NCBI GenBank assembly: GCA_015075645.1
Contig: JABTUF010000006.1
Location: forward strand, 372,001-436,000
Length of the DNA stretch: 64,000 bases
Direction of reading: 5' to 3'
Origin: Burkholderiales bacterium
Lineage (GTDB): Bacteria > Pseudomonadota > Gammaproteobacteria > Burkholderiales > Casimicrobiaceae
The notes under the pieces are model-generated. The model had not been told where the DNA came from, searched no databases, and worked only from the letters and a program-made list of their open reading frames with translations. The translations under genes were made by a program, and so were the position numbers. This document shows positions 7,154 to 16,209 of the stretch, piece by piece. Every line of letters begins with the position of its first letter. The first letter of the stretch is position 1.

Positions 7154-7630
7154 ATGACCACGACCCCCGCCCCCGAACTCGACCGCATCGACCGGCGCAT
7201 CCTCGCGATCCTGCAGGAGCAGGGCCGCATGTCGGTGGCCGACCTCGCGCCGAAGGTCGCGCTCTCCGCCGCGCCGTGCCTGCGCCGGATGCGCCGCCTC
7301 GAGGAAGCCGGCGTGATCGCGCGCTACGCCGCGATCCTCGATCCGCGCAAGCTGGGCCTCGGGCTCACCGCGCACCTCGAGGTGCAGCTCGACAAACAGG
7401 CCGAGCACGCGCGGAGCACGTTCCGCAAGGCGGTGGGGCGCTGGCCCGAGGTGCTCGCCTGCTTCGCGCTGTCCGGCCAGTGGGACTATTCGATGAAGGT
7501 CGTCGCGACCGATCTCGACGCCTACGCGAAGTTCCTGATGGAGAAGGTGATCGCGCTGCCGGTCGTCGTGAACGTGCAGTCGTCGTTCGTGCTGGAGACG
7601 GTCAAGGACACGAGCGCGCTGCCGGTGTGA
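7154..7630 (+). CDS. Lrp/AsnC-family transcriptional regulator
   Basis: About 158 residues with the standard two-part layout. An N-terminal HTH opens with LDRIDRRILAILQEQGRMSV and continues with LAPKVALSAAPCLRRMRRLE. It is followed by a RAM ligand-binding domain (LGLTAHLEVQLD ... CFALSGQWDYSMKVVATDLD). An in-frame ATG at 7121 would add a proline-rich stretch and would start directly on a repeat, so the ATG at 7154 is preferred; neither has a clear ribosome site. It is divergent from hpd, so an aromatic amino acid or its keto acid is a reasonable ligand guess. Confidence 0.88.
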   Translation: MTTTPAPELDRIDRRILAILQEQGRMSVADLAPKVALSAAPCLRRMRRLEEAGVIARYAAILDPRKLGLGLTAHLEVQLDKQAEHARSTFRKAVGRWPEVLACFALSGQWDYSMKVVATDLDAYAKFLMEKVIALPVVVNVQSSFVLETVKDTSALPV

Positions 7631-7664
7631 CGGTCCCCGCGCGGGCCCCGGATACACTCCGGCC

Positions 7665-8210
7665 ATGGCGCTCAAGGCGACCGTCTTCAAGGCGGACCTC
7701 TCGGTCGCGGACATCGACCGCGGCGTCTACGCCGACCACGCGCTGACGCTCGCGCGCCACCCGTCCGAGACCGACGAGCGCCTGATGGTGCGGCTCCTCG
7801 CGTTCGCGCTGCACGCCGACGAGCGCCTCGCGTTCGGCCGCGGCTTGAGCGCGGAGGACGAGCCCGATCTCGCGTTGCGCGATCTCTCCGGCGAGATCGT
7901 CGAGTGGATCGACGTGGGGCTGCCCGACGAGCGCGAGGTGCGCAAGGCCTGCGGGCGCGCGCGTTCGGTGTTCGTCTACGCCTACGGCGGCCGCGCCGCC
8001 GCGCTGTGGTGGACGAAGGCCGCGGCCACGCTCGAGCGCCAGCCGACGCTCACCGTGCGCGAGGTTCCCGAGGAAGCGAGCGCGGCGCTGTCCGCGCTCG
8101 CAGCGCGCACGATGGCACTGCAGGTGACGATCCAGGACGGGCACGCGATCGTGTCCGGAGGCGAACACGTCGTCGCGCTCGACCTCGTGACGCTGAAGGC
8201 GCCGGCGTAG
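7665..8210 (+). CDS. yaeQ: YaeQ family protein
   Basis: A 181-residue YaeQ protein of full normal length. It opens with the typical MALKATVFKADLSVADIDRG and carries the family landmarks RHPSETDERLMVRLLAFAL, GLSAEDEPDL, EWIDVGLPDE and FVYAYGG. YaeQ proteins have a PD-(D/E)XK nuclease-like core, and E. coli YaeQ has been linked to suppression of RfaH loss, but the biochemical role is not settled. It sits 34 bases after the AsnC-type gene on the same strand. Co-transcription is possible but has no functional meaning that I can see. Confidence 0.92.
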   Translation: MALKATVFKADLSVADIDRGVYADHALTLARHPSETDERLMVRLLAFALHADERLAFGRGLSAEDEPDLALRDLSGEIVEWIDVGLPDEREVRKACGRARSVFVYAYGGRAAALWWTKAAATLERQPTLTVREVPEEASAALSALAARTMALQVTIQDGHAIVSGGEHVVALDLVTLKAPA

Positions 8211-8258
8211 CCGCCCGCGCCCGGCGGACGGGGAGCGTACGCCGGTCTCCGCCCGCCG

Positions 8259-9233
8259 TCAGGCTCGGCCCAGCCTGCGCCACGCCGCCGGCGGGACGCC
8301 GAACTCGCGCTTGAACGCGCGGCCGAACGCGGCGTTGGAGTCGTAGCCCGCGCGCTCCGCGATGCGCGCGATCGCCTCGTCGTGCGCACGCAGCGCCTGT
8401 GCGGCGAGCGCGAGCCGCCAGCGCGTCAGGTAGACCATCGGCGGCTCGCCGACGAGTTCGGCGAATCGCTCGCCGAACGACGAGCGCGACAGCGCCGCTT
8501 CCCGCGCGAGCGCGTCGACCGTCCAGTCGTGTTCCGGCCGGCCGTGGAGGGCGGAGAGCGCGCGGCCGACATGGGCGTCGCGCAATCCGGCGAACCAGCC
8601 GGCTCCGACCGGCGGCAGCGTCGCGACGTAGCGCCGCATCGCCTCGACGAACAGCAGTTCGGCGACCTTGACACGCGCCGAACCCGAGCCCGTCGCCTCG
8701 GACGCCGACTCGCGAACGCCGGTGCGCATCAGTTCGCGCACGAGTCCGGAGGCCGGACCCTCGCCGACGCCCACGCGCAGCATCGGGGGCAGCGTCTCGA
8801 TCAGCGGGCGCAGCAGCGCACGCTGGCCGATGAGATAGCTGCAGACGAAGCGCGTCTTCTCGCCGTCGCCGCCGGCGCGCATGCGGATCAGGTGCGGGTC
8901 GGACAGGTCGGCCGCGGAGACGAGCGCGTCGGTGTCCGCGGGCGCGAGGTGCACGTCGCTTCCCACCAGGTGATGGTCGTCGCGCGGAAACAGGATGACG
9001 TCGCCCGCCGAGAGTTCGACCGGCGCCCCGCCTTCCGCCAGGCGCACGCGGCAGGCGCCCTCGGTCACGTGGTGGAAATAGACGACGTGCTCGCCTGGCC
9101 GGAGCGCCCGGTGCACGCCCGGCAATCCGTAGCTTGCGCGCATGCACCACGGCGCGCCGAACTCCGCGGCGAGGTAGACGGCGCCGTCCAGCCGGACCGC
9201 CCGAAGGACTTCCGAGAGGGCATCCACGGTCAT
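8259..9233 (-). CDS. AraC-family regulator with N-terminal cupin (AraC_binding_2-like)
   Basis: A 324-residue regulator. Residues 1-200 form a cupin sensor domain (LRPGEHVVYFHHVTEGACRV, then ELSAGDVILFPRDDHHLVG). Residues about 220-324 hold the two AraC HTH motifs, including ALAREAALSRSSFGERFAEL and then ERAGYDSNAAFGRAFKREFG. The ATG at 9233 was chosen because the sequence upstream of it is arginine-rich and unlike any family member. This sensor type is common in regulators of small oxidoreductase or isomerase genes. Its target is unknown; the GFA-family gene transcribed divergently from 9379 is the nearest candidate. Confidence 0.88.
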   Translation of the reverse strand: MTVDALSEVLRAVRLDGAVYLAAEFGAPWCMRASYGLPGVHRALRPGEHVVYFHHVTEGACRVRLAEGGAPVELSAGDVILFPRDDHHLVGSDVHLAPADTDALVSAADLSDPHLIRMRAGGDGEKTRFVCSYLIGQRALLRPLIETLPPMLRVGVGEGPASGLVRELMRTGVRESASEATGSGSARVKVAELLFVEAMRRYVATLPPVGAGWFAGLRDAHVGRALSALHGRPEHDWTVDALAREAALSRSSFGERFAELVGEPPMVYLTRWRLALAAQALRAHDEAIARIAERAGYDSNAAFGRAFKREFGVPPAAWRRLGRA

Positions 9234-9378
9234 TCGATCAAGGAACGCGGCGCCGCGATCAACGCGGAACTGCCGCCGGTTTCCATAGTAGCAACCCGCG
9301 GGTCGTCGTCCCGCGCGGCGCCGCCGCCCGACGACTCGCGGCCGGGCCGATCGCCCGGTCACTTCGAGGACGAACGCC

Positions 9379-9858
9379 ATGCCACTCGACGACAAGCCCC
9401 ATGCGACACCCGCCGATGCCGACCGTGAACGGGCCGCGACCCATGCCGGCGCGTGCTTCTGCGGCAGCGTTCGCTTCGAGGTCGCGGGCGCGCCCGAAGC
9501 GATGGGCTACTGCCACTGCGACTCCTGCCGCCGCTGGTCGGCCGGTCCGGTCAACGCGTTCACGCTGTGGAAGCCCGACGCGCTGCGGGTCACGCAGGGC
9601 GCCGACCACATCGGCACCTACCGCAAGACGCCGCGAAGCGAGCGCAAGTGGTGCCGCGTCTGCGGCGGCCATCTGTTCACGCACCACCCGCACTGGAATC
9701 TCACCGACGTGTACGCGGCGGTGATTCCCGACTTCCCGTTCCATGCGGGCGTCCACGTCAACTACCACGAGACGCGGTTGCCGATGCACGACGGGCTGCC
9801 GAAGTTCCACGACGTGCCCGCCGAGATGGGCGGCAGCGGAACAACGATTCCCGAGTAG
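9379..9858 (+). CDS. GFA-family zinc protein (glutathione-dependent formaldehyde-activating enzyme-like)
   Basis: A 159-residue GFA-domain protein. The cysteine pattern of the family is complete: CFCGSVRFE, then GYCHCDSCRR, then WCRVCGGHLF. These ligate two zinc ions. Although named after a glutathione-dependent formaldehyde-activating enzyme, most members have no proven substrate, so no reaction is assigned. It is divergent from the AraC-type gene. A perfect 23-bp inverted repeat starts 14 bases after its stop codon. Confidence 0.85.
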   Translation: MPLDDKPHATPADADRERAATHAGACFCGSVRFEVAGAPEAMGYCHCDSCRRWSAGPVNAFTLWKPDALRVTQGADHIGTYRKTPRSERKWCRVCGGHLFTHHPHWNLTDVYAAVIPDFPFHAGVHVNYHETRLPMHDGLPKFHDVPAEMGGSGTTIPE

Positions 9859-9872
9859 CGCGGAGGCGAAGG

Positions 9873-9935
9873 AAGGGGTCAGAGCCGCAATTCGGACGAC
9901 GCTTCGCGTTGCCCGAATTGCGGCTCTGACCCCTT
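9873..9935. repeat. GGGTCAGA-family palindrome, copy A (perfect 23-bp arms)
   Basis: The left arm at 9873-9895 opens AAGGGGTCAGAGCCGC. The right arm at 9913-9935 is its exact reverse complement, with a 17-base loop. It lies between two plus-strand genes and could fold in RNA or act as a bidirectional terminator. The same core recurs at 29066, 43868, 49804 and 61324, so it belongs to a dispersed REP-like family. Confidence 0.85.
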
Positions 9936-10037
9936 GCGATGGTCGAGCGACGTCCCGGGGGAACGAACGCGGGCATCATGCGGTCTGTCGCGCGATGCCC
10001 GCCCGTCAGGCGGGCCGCGCCATGGAGCCCGAACCCG

Positions 10038-10481
10038 ATGACCGCGATCGACCGCAGCCGCCTCCTCTTCCCCTCGCTCGGAGGCCTCTACGACAGGCTC
10101 ACCTGCGTGTCGGTGCCGCTGATGCGCCTCTGCGCGGGACTGATCCTGATGGTGCACGGCTGGCCGAAGATCCAGCAGCCGTTCAAGGCCGCGGGCATGG
10201 CCGAGAGCCTGGGCTTCGTCCCCGGCGTGTTCTGGTCACCGCTCCTGGCCGGCACCGAGTTCATCGGCGGAGCGCTGCTCGCGCTCGGGCTCCTCACGCG
10301 TTTCGCCGCGGCCGGCGCGACCGTGGTGCTGCTCGTTACCGTCTACTTCCACTGGATCGTCCAGGGCCAGGGACTCTCCGGTTCCGAGAAGTCGATCCTC
10401 TGGGCGGCGATGACGTTCTTCTTCGTCGCGCACGGCGGCGGTGCGTTCTCGGTCGATCGGAGGCTCTCGCGGGAACTCTGA
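10038..10481 (+). CDS. DoxX-family membrane protein
   Basis: A 147-residue integral membrane protein with four hydrophobic helices: VPLMRLCAGLILMVHGWPK, then FWSPLLAGTEFIGGALLALG, then AGATVVLLVTVYFHWIV, then ILWAAMTFFFVAHGGG. The H-G-x-x-K motif near residue 40 and the pattern of helices identify DoxX. Members have been tied to thiosulfate or quinone redox chemistry or to oxidative-stress membrane complexes, but the role here is unknown. The ATG at 10038 was preferred because longer in-frame starts run through the repeat region upstream. Confidence 0.85.
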   Translation: MTAIDRSRLLFPSLGGLYDRLTCVSVPLMRLCAGLILMVHGWPKIQQPFKAAGMAESLGFVPGVFWSPLLAGTEFIGGALLALGLLTRFAAAGATVVLLVTVYFHWIVQGQGLSGSEKSILWAAMTFFFVAHGGGAFSVDRRLSREL

Positions 10482-11201
10482 CTACGCGCCCAGCCGGGCG
10501 GACAGCGCGCGCAGCATCGAGGCGCCGTCGCCGCGCCACGCCGAGCCGTGCATGCACGCGAGCGTGGTGGGCGCGGTGTCCGCGAGCGCGGCGAGCACCC
10601 GGCCGGTGTTCGGCGAATGCGCGTAGTAGTCCATCCTGCTGCGGCCGGCTTCGGACGCCTCGAGGATGTCGCCTTCGGTGATCGCGTCGTGGCGATCGCC
10701 GAACTGCGTGAACAGGTCGCCGCAGAAGAGCGTGTGCGTCGTCGTCTCGGAGAGGAATCCGCATTCCCAGCCGTGCGGGACGTGGGGGGCGTCGTGCCAG
10801 CGCACCTCGCGCGCGCCGAGCGAGAGCGCTTCGCCGTCGGCGAGCGGGCGCGGCGGACGGTCGGCGAGGTCGCCGATCGACACCAGTGCGGCGATGCGCC
10901 CGCACAGCGGGACCGCGTGCGGCGCGACGGCGAGGAACGGATTGAGCGCGCCGCACTCGTCCGCCTCGACATGCGAGAACGAGACGTAGCGCAGGCGCTC
11001 GACTGGCAGCACCCGCTCGATCCCGGCGCGCACGGCGTCGAACAGCTTCCGCGGACCGGTGTGGAAGAGGAGCGGCGCCTCGTCGCGGACGAGGTACTGG
11101 TTGAACGTGAATCCGCCCGATCCGGTGCTCGGAGGGATCGCGATGCTGATGCGATAGATGCCGTCGGCGATCTCGTCGACGCCGGTGTCGTGGAGGCTCA
11201 T
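10482..11201 (-). CDS. Metallo-beta-lactamase-fold di-iron protein (ODP / flavorubredoxin-like)
   Basis: A 239-residue MBL-fold protein of the ODP type found in flavodiiron proteins. The metal site is visible: H-x-E-x-D in SHVEADECG, His in APHVPHGWECG, Asp in FCGDLFTQFGD and His in MHGSAWRG. The Glu in the first motif marks the ODP branch rather than hydrolytic beta-lactamases. There is no flavodoxin domain, so an electron-donating partner would be needed. Such stand-alone proteins may bind or reduce oxygen or NO. Its stop directly abuts the end of the convergent DoxX gene. Confidence 0.85.
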   Translation of the reverse strand: MSLHDTGVDEIADGIYRISIAIPPSTGSGGFTFNQYLVRDEAPLLFHTGPRKLFDAVRAGIERVLPVERLRYVSFSHVEADECGALNPFLAVAPHAVPLCGRIAALVSIGDLADRPPRPLADGEALSLGAREVRWHDAPHVPHGWECGFLSETTTHTLFCGDLFTQFGDRHDAITEGDILEASEAGRSRMDYYAHSPNTGRVLAALADTAPTTLACMHGSAWRGDGASMLRALSARLGA

Positions 11202-11450
11202 CGGGTGTCCTTTCGGCTTCGGGTGGACCAGATCAGACGGGGCACGAGGTCCGCCGGCATGTCTCCGGCGAGGCGCGCGGCGTCCCGCGTGGAACGGTTA
11301 CGCGTCGGGATCGTCCACGCCGGATGGTCGAGGAGCACGATCTCCGCGTCAACGAAGGCCGGAGCGGGTCGCAGGCGTTCGCGCCGCCCGGCATTCGAAG
11401 GGGGGTATCATGCTCGCGCCGCTCGTTCCATCGCGCGTAGGGAGCCCGCC

Positions 11451-11735
11451 ATGCGTCCCGTCACCCGGATCTGGGCATGGACCGCCGTGTGCGTCGCCGT
11501 GCTCGCGACGCTCCGGGGTTTCTGGCCTCTGGCGCTCGCGGTCTTCCTGCTGTCGCCCGCGCCCGCGTGGGTCTTCGCCGGTCGGGGGTCCGCGGCCGGC
11601 CCGGCGACGGCCGCATGGCTGCGCGCGATCGGCATCGCGGCGGCCGTGCTCGCGCTCGTCTACGTCGCGGTCGTCGCGATGGGGGGCCTGCCGCAGATGC
11701 ATGAATGGCGCGGCCTCCTGTCCGGCGCGCGATGA
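11451..11735 (+). CDS. Small hypothetical membrane protein
   Basis: A 94-residue protein with ATG 11451 preceded by AGGGAG. It has about three hydrophobic segments (IWAWTAVCVAVLATL, FWPLALAVFLLSPAPAWVFA and LRAIGIAAAVLALVYVAVVA), so it is probably an inner-membrane protein. I do not recognise the family. It ends 22 bases before the SRPBCC gene on the same strand and the two are probably co-transcribed. Coding potential is supported by the clear helices and ribosome site, not by homology. Confidence 0.6.
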   Translation: MRPVTRIWAWTAVCVAVLATLRGFWPLALAVFLLSPAPAWVFAGRGSAAGPATAAWLRAIGIAAAVLALVYVAVVAMGGLPQMHEWRGLLSGAR

Positions 11736-11757
11736 AGACGCGCGTATCGCCCGACCG

Positions 11758-12213
11758 ATGATCGCCGCGTCGCGCACCCACCGCATCGACACGACGATCG
11801 ACATCGGCGCATCCGCCGACCGCATCTGGCGGATCCTCTGCGATTTCGCGGGCTACGCGCGCTGGAACCCGTTCGTGCGCGCAATCGCCGGCGAGCCGGC
11901 GATCGGCGCGAGCCTCGTCGTGTCGCTCGCTCCGCCCGGAGGCCGGCCGATGCGCTTCCGGCCGGTCGTCGTCGCGCTCGAACCGGAACGCGAGCTGCGC
12001 TGGAAGGGGAAGCTGCTGATCCCCGGACTCTTCGACGGGGAACACTGGTTCCGCCTGGTCGCGCGCGGCCGCGCGCGCACGACCTTCGAGCACGGCGAGC
12101 AGTTCTCGGGGCTGCTCGTGCCGCGCTTCCGGCCCGCGCTCGAGGACACGACGCGGCGCGGTTTCGTCGCGATGAACGAGGCGCTGAAGCGCGAGGCCGA
12201 GCGCGCGGCGTGA
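11758..12213 (+). CDS. SRPBCC-family (START-like) protein
   Basis: A 151-residue protein of the SRPBCC/Bet v1-like ligand-binding fold. It shows the usual opening RIDTTIDIGASADRIWRILC, then DFAGYARWNPF, and later PERELRWKGKLLIPGLFDGEH before the C-terminal helix. Proteins of this subgroup (polyketide-cyclase-like, COG4891) bind small hydrophobic molecules; the ligand is unknown. It follows the small membrane protein gene closely. The start at ATG 11758 fits the usual N-terminus, and no other start is better. Confidence 0.82.
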   Translation: MIAASRTHRIDTTIDIGASADRIWRILCDFAGYARWNPFVRAIAGEPAIGASLVVSLAPPGGRPMRFRPVVVALEPERELRWKGKLLIPGLFDGEHWFRLVARGRARTTFEHGEQFSGLLVPRFRPALEDTTRRGFVAMNEALKREAERAA

Positions 12214-12256
12214 GTACCGTCCGGCCACCACACGGGAAGCCGGCATCGGCCGGCGT

Positions 12257-13288
12257 TCAACCGCGGACGGCCTGCAGCGCGACGAGCCGCCGTTCCCGTT
12301 CGACGGTCAACACCTTCTGCCAGGCGTCCGGCCGCCACCGGCCGCCGAGCCACGCGGCCGTGTCCGAGACGGTCGCGGTCATCGGGCGGACCGTGAGCCC
12401 GGCCTCGACCGCACGCGAGGTTTCGATCGCGTAGAAGCCGGCGTACCGCGGATCGTCGGAGGGCAGCCACAGCGGCAGTTCGGTCCACGGTTCGATGCCC
12501 GCCCGGCGCAGGACCTCCTCGTCGATCCACACCGGCGCGGGAGCATCGACGCGGCGCAGCAGCGTCGCGGCCTCGACCAGATCCTGCATCGTGAACCGGC
12601 CCGCGGGGCTCGTCGCGTTGAAGGTGCCGCCGACATCGCCTTCGGCCAGCACCACCATCCACGTCGCGAGATCGCGCGCGTCGATGAACTGGATCGGCCG
12701 CTCCGGCGGCGCGGGCACCGCGGCTTCGTCGTCGCGCTCGCCCAGGACCTCGGGTTGGGTGAACCGAGCGACCCAGTAGGCGAAGCGGTCGGTCGGGTCG
12801 TGCGGCCCCACGATGAGCCCCGGACGCACGATCGTCGCGTTCGCGCCGCAGCGCGCGAGGACGCGGTCCTCGCAGGCGGCCTTGAGCGCACCGTAGTGCG
12901 CGGCGACATCCTCGCTCTCCGGATCGGCGAGCGTCTCGCGCGCGGCGTCCTCGCCGATGCCCGGCGTCGCCGTGTCCGCGTACACCGATTGCGTCGACAC
13001 GAAGAGGTAGCGGCGCACGCGGGCGGCGAGGAGTTCGCAGGACGCATCGACGATGCGCGGCACGTAGCCGGAGAGGTCGAACGCGGCATCCCAGGTCCCG
13101 GACGCGAGCGCCGCGAGTCCGGCGCCCTTGCGCGGGTCGCGGTCGCCGCCGAGCGGCAGGACCGCGGGGTGTTCGTGCGTCGGCGACTGGCCGCGCGTGA
13201 ACGTCGTGACCGTGTGTCCCCGTTCGACCGCGGCGTCGACCAGGTGCCGGCCGAGGAATCTCGTGCCGCCGAGGACGAGGAACTTCAC
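12257..13288 (-). CDS. NAD-dependent epimerase/dehydratase family protein
   Basis: A 343-residue extended short-chain dehydrogenase. The Rossmann motif GGTRFLGRHL is at residues 8-17. The active-site strand VSTQSVYAD is followed by HYGALK, giving the Y-x-x-x-K pair. FIDARDLATWMV and the rest match the isoflavone-reductase/NAD-epimerase subgroup with unknown substrates. The start is a GTG at 13288 overlapping the stop of the phosphatase gene (GTGA). The pair is conserved in position only as far as I can see, and a sugar or nucleotide-sugar role is only a guess. Confidence 0.85.
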   Translation of the reverse strand: MKFLVLGGTRFLGRHLVDAAVERGHTVTTFTRGQSPTHEHPAVLPLGGDRDPRKGAGLAALASGTWDAAFDLSGYVPRIVDASCELLAARVRRYLFVSTQSVYADTATPGIGEDAARETLADPESEDVAAHYGALKAACEDRVLARCGANATIVRPGLIVGPHDPTDRFAYWVARFTQPEVLGERDDEAAVPAPPERPIQFIDARDLATWMVVLAEGDVGGTFNATSPAGRFTMQDLVEAATLLRRVDAPAPVWIDEEVLRRAGIEPWTELPLWLPSDDPRYAGFYAIETSRAVEAGLTVRPMTATVSDTAAWLGGRWRPDAWQKVLTVERERRLVALQAVRG

Positions 13289-14073
13289 GCGCCTCGCAGG
13301 AGCGCGCGGACCTGCGGCGCGAGCGAAGGATCGCCGCAGGCGACGACGTCGCCGCCCTCCTCGCAGACCCCGCCGTCCCAGGCGGTCACGACACCGCCCG
13401 CGCCTTCGATGATCGGGATCAGCGCCTGGATGTCCCAGGCGTGCAGCCCCGACTCGACCACGACGTCGATCAGGCCCATCGCGAGCAGGCAGTACGCGTA
13501 GCAGTCGCCGCCGAAGCGGGTGAGCCGCACCCGCGAGCGCACGCGCGCGAAACCCGCCGCACGCGCGGGCGTGTCGAACAGGTCGGGGGACGTGGACGCG
13601 AGGATCGCGTCGCCGAGCGCGCCGCAGCGGCGCGTCGAGAGCGCGCGCTCGGTCCCGGCGTGACGGAACCGCGCCTTCCCGCCGGCGGACGCGAGGAAGG
13701 TCTCGCCGACGTAGGGCTGGTGCGACACGCCGCAGACCACGCGCTCGCCGTCGTGGAGCGCGACCAGCATGCCCCAGTGCAACTGGCCGGTGATGAAGCT
13801 GCGCGTGCCGTCGACCGGATCGATCACCCAGGTGTGGCGCGACCGCCCGCGCTCGAACCCGTGCTCCTCGCCGCGGATGCCGTGGTCCGGGAACGCTTTC
13901 GCGATCGCGGCGCGGATCACCGCCTCCGCGTCGCGATCCGCCGCGGTCACCGGGTCGTAGCCGGTGTCGCCCTTGTCGTCGACCGCGATCGGCACGCGGA
14001 AGTGCGGCAGCGTCGCCGCCCCCGCATCGACCACCGTGCGGTAGGCGAACTCGAGATAGTCGTCCGGACTCAT
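13285..14073 (-). CDS. Inositol-monophosphatase-family phosphatase, HisN-like
   Basis: A 262-residue Mg-dependent phosphatase of the IMPase family. Metal-binding motifs are complete: GEEHG, WVIDPVDGTRSFITG and WDIQALIPIIEGAGG. VTAADRDAE near residue 44 is also typical. The FITGQLHWG and QLHWGML pattern resembles HisN-type histidinol-phosphate phosphatases more than inositol phosphatases. No other his gene is nearby, so the substrate remains open between histidinol phosphate and an inositol phosphate. It is the upstream partner of the epimerase gene, overlapping by four bases. Confidence 0.88.
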   Translation of the reverse strand: MSPDDYLEFAYRTVVDAGAATLPHFRVPIAVDDKGDTGYDPVTAADRDAEAVIRAAIAKAFPDHGIRGEEHGFERGRSRHTWVIDPVDGTRSFITGQLHWGMLVALHDGERVVCGVSHQPYVGETFLASAGGKARFRHAGTERALSTRRCGALGDAILASTSPDLFDTPARAAGFARVRSRVRLTRFGGDCYAYCLLAMGLIDVVVESGLHAWDIQALIPIIEGAGGVVTAWDGGVCEEGGDVVACGDPSLAPQVRALLRGA

Positions 14074-14122
14074 CGCCTCGACCCCGTGACCCGTGCGCGC
14101 CCCGGACCCCTCTTGCGCCGGG

Positions 14123-15031
14123 TCATCGCGGCACGATCTTCACGTTGCCGATCCGCTCCTGCGCCTCGATCAGCGAGGCCACGTAGCGGTCGCCGAACCC
14201 CAGCGCGTTCGCGGTCACGAGCGACTGGTGTACGGCCTCGCCGACGACCGAGGGCAGCATCATCGATTCGGTGAAGTGGGTGTAGTAGCGGAGATCCTTC
14301 GCGGCGTTCGAGAGCGTGAACTTGAGCCCCGTGAGGTCGCCGCCGTCGAGCATCCGTCCCACGAGCATCTGGAACAGGCCCGAGTTGACCGCGCCCGCCG
14401 AGATCACCTCGTGCAGCTTGCGGATCGACAGTCCGGCCTTCGCCGCCGCCGCGACGCCTTCCGCGGTGGCGGTGCAGATCGCCTGCGCGATGAAGTTGTT
14501 GATGAGCTTCAGCACGATCCCGTGCCCCGGCGGACCGGCGTGGACGATGTTCTCGCAGTAGGCGGCGAGCACCGGCTTCAGTTCCGCGAAGGTGGCGTCG
14601 TCGGCGCCGACCATCGTGTTGAGCCGACCCTGCTCCGCCTCGACCGGCGTGCGCGCGAGCGGCGCGTCGACGAAGCGCACGTCCTGTCGTGCGAGCGCCT
14701 CGCGCATCTTCGCCGAGGTGGCGGGCTCCGAGGTCGAGGTGTCGACGACGATCAGCCCCGGCCGCGCCGCGCCCGCGACGCCGGCCGGGCCGAAGATCAC
14801 CTCCTCGACCTGCGGTGCGCCGGTGACGCACAGGATCACGATGTCGGCGTGGTGCGCGAGGTCGGCGTTGGTCGCGACCTCCTTCGCGCCGCGGCGCACG
14901 AGGTCCTCGATCGGCGCGCGGTTGCGATGCGCGCGCACGACGAGCGGGAAGCCCTTCTCCACCAGGTTCTTCGCGATGCCGTGGCCCATCAGGCCGGCGC
15001 CGACGATGCCGATGCGCTGTTTCGTGCTCAA
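14123..15031 (-). CDS. 3-hydroxyisobutyrate dehydrogenase-family NAD(P) oxidoreductase
   Basis: A 302-residue beta-hydroxyacid dehydrogenase. The N-terminal Rossmann motif GIVGAGLMGHGIAKNL is at residues 8-23. DTSTSEPATS is the substrate-binding motif; FVDAPLARTPVEAEQGRL and GPPGHGIVLKLINNFIAQ carry the catalytic Lys region (K in LKLINN). It oxidises a short beta-hydroxy acid such as 3-hydroxyisobutyrate or tartronate semialdehyde; which one is not decidable. The best start is a TTG at 15031. A separate transcript is likely, since 49 bases and a strand-consistent gap precede the phosphatase gene. Confidence 0.88.
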   Translation of the reverse strand: MSTKQRIGIVGAGLMGHGIAKNLVEKGFPLVVRAHRNRAPIEDLVRRGAKEVATNADLAHHADIVILCVTGAPQVEEVIFGPAGVAGAARPGLIVVDTSTSEPATSAKMREALARQDVRFVDAPLARTPVEAEQGRLNTMVGADDATFAELKPVLAAYCENIVHAGPPGHGIVLKLINNFIAQAICTATAEGVAAAAKAGLSIRKLHEVISAGAVNSGLFQMLVGRMLDGGDLTGLKFTLSNAAKDLRYYTHFTESMMLPSVVGEAVHQSLVTANALGFGDRYVASLIEAQERIGNVKIVPR

Positions 15032-15106
15032 GGGATCCGTCCGTCGAGATTGGCGATGCGAGGATCCGCGCGGGGAGGGGTTCCGGCGCGAGCGTCCGAT
15101 TCTACG

Positions 15107-16012
15107 TCATCGGTCGTTCCGCCGCTCCCGCGACGGGCGCGCAGCGGAAGCCCGGCGCCGCTCGTGCAGCGTGATCAGGAGCCCGCTGCCGGCGATGATG
15201 GCGATGCCCGCGAGCGCGTACCCGTCCGGGAACGTCCCGAACACCGCCCAGCCCAGCATCGTCGCCCAGACCAGGTGCATGTAGGTGAACGGCGTGAGCG
15301 CGGACGCGGGCGCCCGCCGGAACGCGAGCACGAGCATGAAGTGGCCGAACGTGCCGGCCATGCCGCCCGACACCAGCGTCATCACGTCGGCCCACGGCAT
15401 GGCGATCGATTCGAGCGTGAACGCCAGCGGAATCGCGAGTGCCAGCGCGCCGACGGCAGCCGGATAGAAGAGCAGCGCGCCCGGATCCTCCTCCGCCATC
15501 TTGCGCGTCAGGACCTGGAACAGCGCGAAGCAGCCGGCCGAGGCGAGCGCGAGGAGCGACGCGCCGCGAAACATCTCGCTCCCGGGCCGCACGACGAGGA
15601 TCATCCCGATCGCTCCCGCGACGACGAAGGCGATCCGCGCGGGCGTCACGCGTTCGTCCAGCAGCACGACCGAGAGCACGACGACCATCATCGGCGCGGC
15701 GTAGCTCAGCGCCGTGACGTTCGCGAGCGGCAGGTCGGCGAGCGCGTAGACGAACATGACCGACGAGACGATGAGCACGCCCCCGCGCACGAGGTGGCGT
15801 CGCACAAGCCGCGTGCGCAGGAACCGGGCCCCCGACTTCGGCGCGAGCCAGGCGACGATGGCGAGCGCCTGGATCGCCCAGCGCGCCCAGACGAGCAGCG
15901 GTACCGGGTAGCGCGCCGACAGGGCCTTGATCACCGCGTCGAGCGTCGCGAAGCAGGCCGTCGCCGCGCAGATCAGCAGCACCGCGCGAACCGGAACGTG
16001 CTCGTGCTTCAT
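15107..16012 (-). CDS. EamA-family (DMT superfamily) membrane transporter
   Basis: A 301-residue protein with about ten hydrophobic helices arranged as two EamA repeats. Typical pieces are ATACFATLDAVIKALS in the first helix, LPLANVTALSYAAPMMVVVL near the fourth, LTPFTYMHLVWATMLGW near the end and GSGLLITLHERR at the C-terminus. Such transporters export amino acids, nucleosides or other small metabolites. The substrate is unknown. ATG 16012 was chosen as the start nearest the first helix. The tRNA-Gly gene lies 197 bases upstream on the same strand. Confidence 0.88.
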   Translation of the reverse strand: MKHEHVPVRAVLLICAATACFATLDAVIKALSARYPVPLLVWARWAIQALAIVAWLAPKSGARFLRTRLVRRHLVRGGVLIVSSVMFVYALADLPLANVTALSYAAPMMVVVLSVVLLDERVTPARIAFVVAGAIGMILVVRPGSEMFRGASLLALASAGCFALFQVLTRKMAEEDPGALLFYPAAVGALALAIPLAFTLESIAMPWADVMTLVSGGMAGTFGHFMLVLAFRRAPASALTPFTYMHLVWATMLGWAVFGTFPDGYALAGIAIIAGSGLLITLHERRRASAARPSRERRNDR

Positions 16013-16209
16013 ACCGTGCACGCACGCCCCGCTATCGGGGTGCACGGCCGGGCGATTCGACGCAGAGGCGACGGCCGAAGCAACGGGCGCTGCCCGAGCC
16101 GCGCACGACGGATCCGGGCGCCCGCTGCGGGTGGGTGGACGGCTGCGAGGAGCATACTTGCGCGCGGCGAGCCCTCCGCGCGCCCGGGGCGGCCGCCCAC
16201 CTGCCGCCG